Assembly (NCBI GenBank): GCA_015056945.1
Contig: SVFH01000009.1
Coordinates: 1 to 64,000 of the forward strand
Direction: 5' to 3'
DNA length: 64,000 bases
Source: Lachnospiraceae bacterium
GTDB taxonomy: Bacteria; Bacillota; Clostridia; Lachnospirales; Lachnospiraceae
This document shows positions 18,201 to 26,293 of the stretch, in pieces. Position numbers and translations under genes: made by a program. The number at the start of each line of letters is the position of its first letter. Positions within the stretch are counted from its first letter, which is position 1. The notes beneath the pieces are model-generated. The model worked only from the letters and a program-made list of their open reading frames with translations, was not told the origin of the DNA and did not search any database.

Positions 18201-21161
18201 CATTTTTTTCGTAATAAAGAATTTGCCCTGTGCCGTAATATAGCGCTGCTTCGCAGCCGTAACATCATAATCAAGAATATCCTGTTTGTAATGCGCAAGC
18301 AATTCTTCGCGACTGGCTTTTAACTCTGTGCCTGTTTTGATAAAAGCTCTGATTTCGCTCTCTTTGGTGAATGCAGCACCACCTGATAAAAGGTCTTCAG
18401 AAACACGATCCATCTGAAGCAAATGTCCCGTCAACTGCTCCGCAAAACGGATGTCAGAAAGAGAAAAAGTCCCCTGCATATCAAACCCTTTTCCAACCAA
18501 AGAAATCTCCTTGGATAAATCTGAAAGAATCATCTGATAACGTTCCAGACATGCTTCCCAGTCTGCGCGCATCTGCATACTGTAATTCTTCGTTCTGAAG
18601 TCAGCCAGCGGATGCTTATTAATATCATCACACTCGTTTGCAACCACCTGCAAACGACCGATACTGTCTAAAACAGCCCTGTACTTTTCAGCATCAAACT
18701 CCTGTGCATCCTTCGCGCTGAAATCAAGAATGCCTGCGAACTCTTTATACTTTTCATATTTACCAATCAGCTCATACACCGAGAAACCAACCGGCAATTT
18801 CGCATGCAAAGCTTCCACAACGTCATTTAGCTCAGTTCTTAACTGATACAAATACTCTGCCTGTTTCTCATACTCCTCCGGAGTCGTTGCTCCGGCTGCT
18901 TTCAACGTTCTTTCTAACTGGCTTAACACGGCCTGTTTTTGTGATTTATTGGAATGTAATTCCAAACAAAAAGGCGCAAGACCGATTCGCTCAAGACGTT
19001 TCTGAACAACAGAAAGTGCAGCCATTTTCTCCGCAACAAAAAGAACGGATTTGCCCTGATATAAAGCATTGGCAATCATGTTTGTAATCGTCTGGCTTTT
19101 TCCTGTTCCGGGCGGTCCGTGTAACACGAAACTTTCTCCCTTGGCTGCCATTTCGATTGCTGCCATCTGTGAAGAATCCGCACTCATGACGACTGCCATT
19201 TCACTCGGCTTCACTCTTTTATCAAGTGTTGCTGCATCGCAAAGTTCTTTCGCATCCCATTCCATTTTACCGGAAATAAGACTGGCAACCACTTTATTGG
19301 AAAGAATATCTTTCGAACGGTTTCTGATATCATTCCACATAATAAATCGACTGAAAGAAAAGATGCCGAGAAAAGCATACGGCAATACATCCCAATGCTT
19401 TTTCTCCATAACACTCTGTCTGATTGTATTCATAATAAGCGGCATATCAAGTCCCGCATCATCCGTCGGCAACGGATCAAGTCCTCCGATATCCATGCCG
19501 AAATCCTGACGCAAAAATTCCAGAAGCGTAACGTTAATCTGTGCTTCCTCATCACGGATTTTTATATGATAATGTTTATCCTGCAAGCGTTTCGTTAAAT
19601 CTACCGGCACCATAACAAGTGGCGCATAACGTTCTTTGGTGCTGACATCTGATTCATACCATTTGAGCACACCAAGAGCCATATACAGTGTATTGGAACC
19701 ATTCTCCTCCATACTGTGTTTGGCCTGACGTTGCAAAAATTTCATACTTGTCGCAAGCTGTTCTTCAGGTAAAAAAGTTCTGATACGCTTGCTTGCAAAT
19801 TCCGACTTCATGGTATTCTGCAATTCTTCACTCTCGGAGAGGACATAAATTTTATCCTGTCCCGGCGTAAGTGTTGATTCCTGCGGAATCGGAAATACCG
19901 CAAAATCATCTCCGTGTGAAAGTGCATCCTCTAACTGCGCCGGATCATTCACCATAAGCTGCACACAGTTCTTGGTTACACGGAAATTCAGTAACATATT
20001 GCGAAGACTCAAATCCAGAAGCTTTCTTTCCCAAAGCTTCTGTTTGGTCATCTGATTTTCTTCCACAACCGCGCCGCGTCCGGCCGTGCTAAGTGCTTCC
20101 GGCGCATTTACAGGTACATCGTTTGACTTATATTCCACAAGTCGATACGTACCTTCCTCCATAACACGCGCAGGCATCGGGCGGATATTACTTCCGCGAC
20201 AACGTGCCACATCTATCGCCATCTTAAATTCTTCTTCCTTCAGAAGCGAATTCCTGGCAATCTTAACTGATTCTTCAAAAGAGGTCTGCGAGCCTGCCAC
20301 AAGCGAAGTACACTCCACAAGAATAAGTTCATCAATTCCCTCTGCAATTCTTTTATGTATAGCTGAAATATCCTCCTGGATACATTCTGCGAAAGTTTTC
20401 TCTTCTAACCAGCAACCGATAAAAGCATGGTCATTTTTTAAAATAAGCAGCGGATTCAGGCGCATTGCTTCCAGGACAGATGCATATAACACCGTCAAAT
20501 CCAGACAAGTTGCAAACTTCTGCCCAAGCACTTCATCCGGGGTTCTTATTTTTTGTCCAACGGATTCATAAGATGCCGGCGGCAAAGAATATGCAATATT
20601 TTCCTGACGCATTGATTCGTAAACTGCTGCCACCTGCATTTTGACATCATTCGGGTCCTGTTTGGAATAACCTAAAATGGACGGATCGGACTTCCATGTT
20701 TCAAGCCACTTGGACGCAGAGGATAAAAGTGTTGTAACGCTTGGATGATTCGGCATTACAAAAGAGCAGAGAAGTTCCGGCATATATACCATACCGCTCC
20801 ACTGTCCGTAAGGAAGTAATTCAATCTCTTCTACCATACTTCCGAGCAATTCTTCTTCGTGGTAAACCTCGATTTTCACCGTTCCCGTTTCTTTTTCAGT
20901 CATGGAAACGAAGTAATCCGCCTTTACCACCGCAACAGGATTTTTTATTTCAACCTTCTCATAGCCGGACAGCTTCATCACGGAAAGTTCCAGGCTTTCT
21001 GCATAATCCGGTGCAAACGAAACGATTACGCGAAGCCCTTCCCATTCTTCTTCCGTTAAATTACTGATTCGAATGGTCTTTAACGCATAAATGCCGTTTT
21101 GATGCATGGAATAACTTATTGTCTTATTAATGATACCCTCAATACGTATTTTTTCCGCCAT
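15243..21161 (-). CDS. Giant helicase-nuclease fusion (transglutaminase-like, DUF4011, SF1 helicase, Vsr-like, DUF3320)
   Basis: This 1972-residue protein is a probable DNA or RNA remodelling and cutting machine. A beta-rich N-terminus precedes a transglutaminase-like region (ATCLDLTVLYASVLEA, Cys near 219, with DHAFIGCW, His near 244). A DUF4011-like part follows from about 390 (KLWERKLLDLSLRNMLLNF). The SF1 motor has Walker A GPPGTGKSQTITNMIANAL near 681, a long coiled insert (about 740-1250), Walker B IFDEASQLP near 1315, GDPKQLPPTSFF near 1345 and AITRSRKG near 1552. A Vsr/PD-(D/E)XK-like nuclease lies near 1610-1710 (YKVDIGVVNP, GILCDGENY, LGWKLHRVWTLDW). A DUF3320-like tail ends the protein. 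Helicase-nuclease fusions of this kind occur among antiphage proteins, but membership in a named system is not shown here. Confidence 0.85.
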   Translation of the reverse strand: MAEKIRIEGIINKTISYSMHQNGIYALKTIRISNLTEEEWEGLRVIVSFAPDYAESLELSVMKLSGYEKVEIKNPVAVVKADYFVSMTEKETGTVKIEVYHEEELLGSMVEEIELLPYGQWSGMVYMPELLCSFVMPNHPSVTTLLSSASKWLETWKSDPSILGYSKQDPNDVKMQVAAVYESMRQENIAYSLPPASYESVGQKIRTPDEVLGQKFATCLDLTVLYASVLEAMRLNPLLILKNDHAFIGCWLEEKTFAECIQEDISAIHKRIAEGIDELILVECTSLVAGSQTSFEESVKIARNSLLKEEEFKMAIDVARCRGSNIRPMPARVMEEGTYRLVEYKSNDVPVNAPEALSTAGRGAVVEENQMTKQKLWERKLLDLSLRNMLLNFRVTKNCVQLMVNDPAQLEDALSHGDDFAVFPIPQESTLTPGQDKIYVLSESEELQNTMKSEFASKRIRTFLPEEQLATSMKFLQRQAKHSMEENGSNTLYMALGVLKWYESDVSTKERYAPLVMVPVDLTKRLQDKHYHIKIRDEEAQINVTLLEFLRQDFGMDIGGLDPLPTDDAGLDMPLIMNTIRQSVMEKKHWDVLPYAFLGIFSFSRFIMWNDIRNRSKDILSNKVVASLISGKMEWDAKELCDAATLDKRVKPSEMAVVMSADSSQMAAIEMAAKGESFVLHGPPGTGKSQTITNMIANALYQGKSVLFVAEKMAALSVVQKRLERIGLAPFCLELHSNKSQKQAVLSQLERTLKAAGATTPEEYEKQAEYLYQLRTELNDVVEALHAKLPVGFSVYELIGKYEKYKEFAGILDFSAKDAQEFDAEKYRAVLDSIGRLQVVANECDDINKHPLADFRTKNYSMQMRADWEACLERYQMILSDLSKEISLVGKGFDMQGTFSLSDIRFAEQLTGHLLQMDRVSEDLLSGGAAFTKESEIRAFIKTGTELKASREELLAHYKQDILDYDVTAAKQRYITAQGKFFITKKMEINALVKELKFLALDPRFVTEQNLETLYERIAMYKNIRENAKSDAFLESAFAGVWQKDETDWNKLSEFYEKHLLVCQAIRNADANGMFSQAVQRVIAEKRMGTVLEANRQSLEAFIQVRKEAITEENKLMSEYGLQWSSFETEADFISFMQEKIRTWKQNTEELRSYTAFCEAENKLGELGLGLIAEGFRKNEFTGEQLLPVFECNFAKALAMAEISEKPVLAQFNGAQFHATVARFCEISDQFELLTRQEVVARLSARIPKAGEGIAQSSELGILQKAIKSQRRAMPIRKLFNQIPTLLGRMCPCMLMSPISVAQYIDPSFPKFDLVIFDEASQLPTGESVGALARGENVIVVGDPKQLPPTSFFMTNQQNEEELDVEDMESLLDDCLALSLPQKHLLWHYRSRHESLIAYSNMMYYDNLLYTFPSPNDLVSEVKWVHVEGAYDRGKTKQNRAEAEAVVAEIIRRLEDEELRKSSIGVVTFSSVQQELIDDLLQEALHAKPELEVYALGGEEPVFVKNLENVQGDERDVILFSIGYGPDKDGRVGLNFGPLNQEGGWRRLNVAITRSRKGMMIFSTLRPEQLDLSRTTSEGLVGLKGFLEFAARGKNALYTRNDVKKPRNSDVAKAIVARLNEAGYQANLDIGTSEYKVDIGVVNPENPDTYCLGILCDGENYMAAGTARDRNLLQPQVLEGLGWKLHRVWTLDWMDTPDREFSKIVAAIEKALSPEPICEELPDEAESDATPETGILPEASEIPEGCETAVLTTEDVAADGETVAEETTGELAGRVSDVAKEAKHYVRQTYSVGVFDRIGDSEEFYQEKTKLQIAKMLERVLQAEAPIEESLLKRRVFECWGLTRETPRVTERFEEVFRNYPMKQTTSGGKNFIWLDNMNPLTYSVYRVPAEGDKKRSVDQIPAEEIINAVKEILDKNVALAKDDLMKETVKIFGYTRVNEASAQMVNVAISYAEQRGYAVISEDGMRVSQKA

Positions 21162-21285
21162 TTTCTATCCTCCGTACCACACAATTTCACGAGTATCCTC
21201 AGCAGATAACCCCATTTCTTTATTTTATCAGAACAGACATATTTTTTCCAGTATTTCTATTTATTTCAACTTAATCTGTTTTTAC

Positions 21286-21314
21286 TTGACTTTTTACTTG
21301 TTTAATATTATCAT
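21286..21314 (+). promoter_or_regulatory. Promoter of the gene at 21351
   Basis: TTGACT (21286-21291), a 17-base spacer and TATCAT (21309-21314) precede the ATG by 37 bases, with GAGGTG as ribosome binding site. Confidence 0.55.
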
Positions 21315-21350
21315 ATTGATATACAATAAAATATTTCGAGGTGAAAGACA

Positions 21351-22439
21351 ATGTTTCCATCTATATCTGAAAATCAATTTTTCTCAAAGCGCAAATTTAA
21401 AACAATCCTTTTTTTCGGCATCGGGATTCTTTTTTCATGTGCAGTGGTTTCTGTTTTCGCATATCATAATGCTCCACTTTTAGAAATTGAGCTTACTCCC
21501 ATTGTGCAACCATACAAAAGCAACTATGATAATACTTCAAATTCAATGACGCACAGAACCAAATCTTTAAACTATGCGCCTCATTACTATCTTATTACTA
21601 TCACCAATACCGGCGGAACTCATCGTGGTTTCATTGAATTAAGCGGTTATGACACAGAGGCAACCCAAACGATTCCTCTTACCATTCAAAAGAATGAAAC
21701 CAAACAGTTTCTTGTATCTTCCGAGGAGACAATGGATCATGTACGCGTTCCGTTCTTAACTTCAAAGTCTTATCGCATAAAAAATAATGTGACTCATTTT
21801 TCTCCCTGCATCTGCTTTGGAATCCTTAGTGACAATGCAGATAATCTAAAAAAAATGACCTTTGAGCAATTTCCGTATGCAAAGGATAAAACCGACTTTG
21901 CGTTGCAGGCATTTGTGCTTACCCCCGAATACTTAAAAGAACAACTGCCCGCTCTTACTTTTTTATTGATTGACAACTACAATACAGCCAAACTTCCTGC
22001 CGATTTTATTGAAGATATCCAAAACTGGACCTATAACGGCGGCAATCTGATTCTGGGCGGAGGAAGTCCGGCTAATAAAACGACTTCCGGATTTCGGGAG
22101 GATTTCCTGCCTTTAAAGTACGACATTTATTTGCACGAAGGTCATCCGGGTCCTCTTTTCAGCTGGGATTACCCCTATCCCGATTATCCGCTCGCCATTC
22201 CGGATGCATGGTGGGTAGAACATTTTGCCTACTACAGAAGAACCGGCATGTCATTTCGCTGCAGCGCCGGCGCCTGCACACTATTATACTTTTCCCCATG
22301 CGAAATTTTGACATACTTAGATGTTTCCGCAAACAAGAAAGGACCGGAAGGCTTCGCTAACATCCTCTATGAATTAACGGATGATCTATATTACGTTTAC
22401 AATCGTAACGGTTGCGGTGCGCATTCTTCTTTTCTCTGA
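21351..22439 (+). CDS. Membrane-anchored extracellular protein of unknown function
   Basis: A basic N-terminus is followed by one hydrophobic segment (ILFFGIGILFSCAVVSVFAYH, about residues 24-44). About 320 residues outside the membrane follow. The first half looks like a beta-sandwich (HYYLITITNTGGTHRGFIELSG). The second contains LTFLLIDNYNTAKLPADFI and WTYNGGNLILGGG, a pattern seen in glutamine-amidotransferase-like domains of surface proteins that lack catalytic Cys. I do not recognise the family. It ends 2 bases before the stop of the convergent lipase-like gene. Its promoter is separate from the helicase unit. Confidence 0.75.
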   Translation: MFPSISENQFFSKRKFKTILFFGIGILFSCAVVSVFAYHNAPLLEIELTPIVQPYKSNYDNTSNSMTHRTKSLNYAPHYYLITITNTGGTHRGFIELSGYDTEATQTIPLTIQKNETKQFLVSSEETMDHVRVPFLTSKSYRIKNNVTHFSPCICFGILSDNADNLKKMTFEQFPYAKDKTDFALQAFVLTPEYLKEQLPALTFLLIDNYNTAKLPADFIEDIQNWTYNGGNLILGGGSPANKTTSGFREDFLPLKYDIYLHEGHPGPLFSWDYPYPDYPLAIPDAWWVEHFAYYRRTGMSFRCSAGACTLLYFSPCEILTYLDVSANKKGPEGFANILYELTDDLYYVYNRNGCGAHSSFL

Positions 22440-22441
22440 GA

Positions 22442-23524
22442 TTAATTTCCGTGCATGTGTGCCGGTACAAAATAGACAATCAAGGTACCAAGAACACTGA
22501 TTGCATCGCGGTTATAAATTCCTTCGCCTGCAAACCCGCGTAATACCGCCAAAGAATCCTCCAGTTTCATCTGGGTGATATCTGCCACGCCACGCTTTTG
22601 CAAGGTTGCAAAAAAACTTTCAATCAATCTTCTCGTATCTTCTCTGGGGAGTTTCAGAATTCTGTCATTCAACAACTCCCCTTGCTTTCTTTTTTCAAAG
22701 TTATACTTTCCTGCTCTTTTTAGTCTTCCTTCTATGATCTCCCACCGGTACGGATCATGCTGCATCATACCATGTCCCGCGCTTTCCACCATAAAAGTTT
22801 TGCCTTCATTATTCAAAAAAATCCCCACTATGCTTTCCGGCACAACGTATTTACGAATTTTATCCGCAACACTCTTATAGCCGTCATCCTTAAAAAATGC
22901 TTCACTAAATCCCGGTCCATCAAAATTATAAACTCTGCCGATGTGTTTCTGAAGATTTCTACTGCATTTCGCGGCCGCATACACCGCCAGATTGCCGCCT
23001 TTTGAGTGTCCGGAAACGACAATTCTATTATGGGAATTCGCAACAATAATTTCTTCCAGATATTTAGCGGCCATCTCCTGCGCCGGTACCGGATCACGAT
23101 ATATCATACTGAAATTTTCCTGCCAACCGTTTACAGTCTCATCCGTTCCACGGAATACAACACAGATTTTCTCATCCGGAATCAAAAAAGAAAGTGCAGC
23201 AAACTGAAGATGCACATTTTTTTTACAACAAGACGAGTATGCAAACATCTTCACTTCTCCAAATCGTCTGCTGTTTGCACATACGGAAACAAGACAGAGA
23301 TTCTGCGGACCATACAAGGAGCCTCTCACCATTTGTTGTTCTTTGCCAATTCCCAGAAGTTCTCTCATTTGACAACCATACGCACCTCTCTTGCGCTCCG
23401 GTACAATTCCTTCCCAATCTATATACGACAATTGCGATAAAATCAGTGCATCCGTCGCACAAAAAGAACGCTCTGCAAATGTTTCATGTCCATGTTCCCG
23501 TAAATATCCGATAATATTACACAT
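22442..23524 (-). CDS. Mbeg1-like (DUF2974) lipase/esterase-type hydrolase
   Basis: This alpha/beta hydrolase of about 360 residues has the nucleophile elbow GHSKGGNLA (Ser near residue 165). A preceding lipase-like strand reads ICVVFRGTDETVNGWQENF, and a late His lies in the HGMMQHDPYRW region. This is the DUF2974/Mbeg1-like family of predicted lipases common in Lachnospiraceae. No signal peptide is visible. I use the ATG at 23524 (MCNIIGYLREHG), which has GGAGGAG upstream, instead of the ATG at 23560. Substrate and role are unknown. Confidence 0.82.
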   Translation of the reverse strand: MCNIIGYLREHGHETFAERSFCATDALILSQLSYIDWEGIVPERKRGAYGCQMRELLGIGKEQQMVRGSLYGPQNLCLVSVCANSRRFGEVKMFAYSSCCKKNVHLQFAALSFLIPDEKICVVFRGTDETVNGWQENFSMIYRDPVPAQEMAAKYLEEIIVANSHNRIVVSGHSKGGNLAVYAAAKCSRNLQKHIGRVYNFDGPGFSEAFFKDDGYKSVADKIRKYVVPESIVGIFLNNEGKTFMVESAGHGMMQHDPYRWEIIEGRLKRAGKYNFEKRKQGELLNDRILKLPREDTRRLIESFFATLQKRGVADITQMKLEDSLAVLRGFAGEGIYNRDAISVLGTLIVYFVPAHMHGN

Positions 23525-23632
23525 TTTGCTCAAACTCCTCCGCACGCTCATTGTTTTCAATCATATTATGAGCAAAAGAAACGGATTTCATGTTTCCAAC
23601 AGCAAAAAAAGTAAAATTATTTCAAAAAAGGC

Positions 23633-23662
23633 TTGACGAATATGCAATCTTCCGTATATAAT
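23633..23662 (+). promoter_or_regulatory. Promoter of tRNA-Pro
   Basis: TTGACG (23633-23638), an 18-base spacer and TATAAT (23657-23662) lie 34 bases before the tRNA. Confidence 0.75.
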
Positions 23663-23695
23663 AGCATTCGTGGGTTGAAACACAACATACCAAAT

Positions 23696-23770
23696 CGGGG
23701 TGTGGCTCAGTTTGGCTAGAGCGCTGCCTTAGGGAGGCAGAGGTCGCAAGTTCGAATCTTGTCACTCCGA
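23696..23770 (+). tRNA. tRNA-Pro, anticodon AGG
   Basis: A full cloverleaf can be drawn. The acceptor is CGGGGTG/CACTCCG with one G-U, the D stem is GCTC/GAGC, and the anticodon stem is CTGCC/GGCAG. The loop TTAGGGA places AGG at 23731-23733. The T stem is GCAAG/CTTGT with loop TTCGAAT. Discriminator A is at 23770. CCA is not encoded. A bacterial proline tRNA with A34 is uncommon and would need adenosine deamination to inosine to read several CCN codons. Confidence 0.93.
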
Positions 23771-23778
23771 CTACAGAA

Positions 23779-23807
23779 AGCTTAAATCTTCGGATTTAAG
23801 CTTTTTT
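23779..23807 (+). terminator. Terminator of tRNA-Pro
   Basis: AGCTTAAATC (23779-23788), a TTCG tetraloop and GATTTAAGCT (23793-23802) are followed by T-rich sequence. Confidence 0.88.
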
Positions 23808-23865
23808 ATTGCATAGGAAATTCCTATGCAATAAAAAAAGCTCTGCTAAGGATGCACGTGCGCGC
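23802..23865 (-). repeat. Dispersed intergenic palindromic repeat, copy 2 (inverted)
   Basis: A perfect 18-bp inverted repeat with a 1-nt centre (23802-23819 and 23821-23838) contains TTGCATAGGAA. It is followed by CTCTGCTAAGGATGCA (23841-23856) and CGTGCGCGC, the reverse complement of the core found at 442-456 and 36687-36702. It lies between the tRNA-Pro terminator and the AAA+ gene end. Confidence 0.75.
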
Positions 23866-23891
23866 AAAGAAGATATTGCTGTCGCAAACGC

Positions 23892-23928
23892 AAAATAGGC
23901 TTGCCGCGCAAGGCGACAAGCCTATTTT
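23892..23928 (-). terminator. Terminator of the CobW-AAA+ operon
   Basis: AAAATAGGCTTG (23892-23903) and CAAGCCTATTTT (23917-23928) form a perfect 12-bp stem with a GC-rich loop. It overlaps the stop codon of the AAA+ gene, and its T-tract is short. Confidence 0.65.
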
Positions 23929-25321
23929 ATTTCAAATCACATTTTTCTACATCCTCTAATACAAGAGACTGCAAATCTTCCACTGTTGCGTCTGTCAATT
24001 CCACAACACGACCTGCCTGATGAGAAACCGCCTGTTCGATAAAATTTCTGACATCTCTTGCATTGGCAAAACTTCTGTCCCCCTTCGCAATTCTGTCCCG
24101 AAAAAACTTTTCGCTGTATTTACGTGCTTCCTCTGTTAACGTATACTGCTGTGCATCCAGCATACGTTCCATAATATTCATGATTTCTTCAGCATTATAA
24201 TCCTCAAAAGAAATCACTTTATTGAAACGGGACTTCAAACCGGGATTGGAATCCAGAAACTGTTCCATCTCGTCCGTGTATCCGGCTACAATTACAACGA
24301 AATCCTCTCTGTGATCTTCCATTTCTTTCAGAAGCGTCTCAATTGCTTCCAGTCCAAAATCACCCTCAGATTTATTCACAACAAGCGAATATGCTTCATC
24401 AATAAACAATATACCCCCAAGTGCACTTTCACAGACTTCTTTTACACTGGCTGCAGTCTGTCCGACATAACCTTTTACCAGTCCGGCACGGTCTGTTTCC
24501 ACAAACGTTCCCTTGGAAAGAATTCCCATGTACTTATATATTTTAGCCACAATACGTGCAACAGTTGTTTTACCGGTACCCGGATTACCGAGAAATACCA
24601 TATGCTTGGAGATATCCACGGTTTTCATTCCAAGCTCTTTACGCTTCTTTTGCACTTTAACAAGATTCACCAAACTGTTAATTTCAGCTTTTACGCCCGG
24701 AATTCCGACCAATGCATCCAGCTCGGCTATTGCTTCTTCTAATTTCACAGGATCATATACCGGTTGTTCTTCTTTTTCTTTTTTGCAAACAATCAGCTTT
24801 TTTTCATACGGAATCAATACGCCCTTTTCATCCAGATAGTTTTCCAGCATTTTCTGAAAAGCCGCATGTCTACCGACACCTTCCACGGATTCCACCCGCT
24901 GTGTCGCAAGAAGCATTCTTCCGTAATGCTTAATTGTATCAACCAAAATCTGTGCCTTTTGCTCACAGAACATATCATTCGGAATCATCTTTCCGCGATC
25001 TGCACGTACCGCACACTGAATTGCAAACGGAATCTGTAACATTATATTTTCGTCAATACGGTCACGTCGCTTCATAATCTGCATATCCCTGACTGTCGGA
25101 CAAGTCTGTAAAAATCTTCTGATTACATCACGTTCATCTTCATCGATTGTCCCGTCAGCATCTGCAATATAGATAGAATATGTAAGTAAAAAATAGCGAA
25201 ATCCTTCTTTCACAGACGAAGACGGAACACCATTTTCACCAGGTATTCTTGCTTCACTCAGCATATCACAAATCTGTTCCGCAACGAGCATGAACTCTTC
25301 TGCAGTCCGTTCAATTGCCAT
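23927..25321 (-). CDS. CbbX/SpoVK-type AAA+ ATPase with N-terminal TerB-like domain
   Basis: This 464-residue protein has an N-terminal alpha-helical domain (about residues 1-160). The motif YIADADGTIDEDERDVIRRF is like the acidic metal-binding signature of TerB domains. The AAA+ core starts near 195 (ALVGIPGVKAEINSLVNLV). It has Walker A LGNPGTGKTTVARIVAKIY, Walker B GILFIDEAYSL, sensor 1 VVIVAGYTDEM and the arginine-finger region NPGLKSRFN. This is the CbbX/SpoVK class of remodelling ATPases. The fusion to TerB and its operon with two CobW-type GTPases point to metal-linked protein remodelling; that role is inferred. AGGAGG precedes the ATG. Confidence 0.87.
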   Translation of the reverse strand: MAIERTAEEFMLVAEQICDMLSEARIPGENGVPSSSVKEGFRYFLLTYSIYIADADGTIDEDERDVIRRFLQTCPTVRDMQIMKRRDRIDENIMLQIPFAIQCAVRADRGKMIPNDMFCEQKAQILVDTIKHYGRMLLATQRVESVEGVGRHAAFQKMLENYLDEKGVLIPYEKKLIVCKKEKEEQPVYDPVKLEEAIAELDALVGIPGVKAEINSLVNLVKVQKKRKELGMKTVDISKHMVFLGNPGTGKTTVARIVAKIYKYMGILSKGTFVETDRAGLVKGYVGQTAASVKEVCESALGGILFIDEAYSLVVNKSEGDFGLEAIETLLKEMEDHREDFVVIVAGYTDEMEQFLDSNPGLKSRFNKVISFEDYNAEEIMNIMERMLDAQQYTLTEEARKYSEKFFRDRIAKGDRSFANARDVRNFIEQAVSHQAGRVVELTDATVEDLQSLVLEDVEKCDLK

Positions 25322-25332
25322 TCCCTATCCTC

Positions 25333-26262
25333 CTAAACAAGATTCAATACTTCCTCTTTTGGTTTTTCAGCCCGTTTCACTTCTTTGACATATAAAACAG
25401 GTCCTACACCTTTGTAATCGGCCCAGTATTCGTGCTTCACATCAGCAGTGATATAAATCCAGTCACCCTTCTCGTACTGTGCCGCATCTTTGTATTTAGC
25501 AACAAATCCCAGAAACGCAATATCGTCTGCGCAACAAGTCATTGCACTTCTTCCGGGCACAAAATGCCCTGCAGGGAATCCGTCCGGTCGCACAACAGTC
25601 GCCAGGAAGCTGACTGACTTATTCTCATAACGCTCCGGTGTATCCAACATATCGAAAAACCAGATTGGATATGTTTCCGGCGTCAGTTCCAAATGTGTTG
25701 CCGAAACATCATAAGGCAATTCCTCTTCCATCGTGGCAGTTACTTCACCGTCTTTGTCTTCAAAAACGATTTCCGCACTGCGGTTTAAGGCCATCATATT
25801 TCTTTTATAAGAAGCCAAATCCTTAATACCGTCACAGCGGTTAAAAATAATCAGCTCAGACTTGCGCACCATATCACCAATCATGGAACGCATGTTGTTG
25901 TAATACATCGGGAATGTCGCTGCATTGATAATGGTAATCTGCTGTCCTATTTTCCAATGCCAGGGGAGTTTTAAATCCTTATACGGCCACATTCCATTAT
26001 ACTCAATAATGATTCGCTCCGGCTTATATTTCTTCTCTAAGGATAAAAGATTGGAAGAATTCAAATCACTGCTGCTTTCGATTACTTCCACCACCGTATT
26101 GGTTGCCGCAAGAAGTTCTTCGTCATATTCATTCTCACCTTCTTCACAAAGAAGAAGCAAAGTTTTACCTTTGGAACGGAAATACGGCTGTTGCATCGTA
26201 AAAGTAATGAACTCGGTTTTACCACTTTCCAAAAATCCGTTAATAATATATACTGCTTTCAT
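25333..26262 (-). CDS. CobW-like GTPase with C-terminal TIGR03943-like domain
   Basis: This protein of about 309 residues begins MKAVYIINGFLESGKTEFIT, a CobW/P47K-type P-loop (GFLESGKT). IIIEYNGMWPY and LIIFNRCDG are the later GTPase motifs. The classical CXCC metal site of CobW proteins is missing here. From about residue 205 a C-terminal domain (SVSFLATVVRPDGFPAGHF, then MTCCADDIAFLGF) resembles the TIGR03943/DUF1980 family tied to metal permeases; its CC pair may bind metal. Start at 26262 is supported by GGAGG five bases before it; the TTG at 26304 overlaps the previous gene. It is the middle gene of the operon. Confidence 0.8.
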   Translation of the reverse strand: MKAVYIINGFLESGKTEFITFTMQQPYFRSKGKTLLLLCEEGENEYDEELLAATNTVVEVIESSSDLNSSNLLSLEKKYKPERIIIEYNGMWPYKDLKLPWHWKIGQQITIINAATFPMYYNNMRSMIGDMVRKSELIIFNRCDGIKDLASYKRNMMALNRSAEIVFEDKDGEVTATMEEELPYDVSATHLELTPETYPIWFFDMLDTPERYENKSVSFLATVVRPDGFPAGHFVPGRSAMTCCADDIAFLGFVAKYKDAAQYEKGDWIYITADVKHEYWADYKGVGPVLYVKEVKRAEKPKEEVLNLV

Positions 26263-26293
26263 TTCTGCCTCCAAACAGGAATCAAAATGTTCC

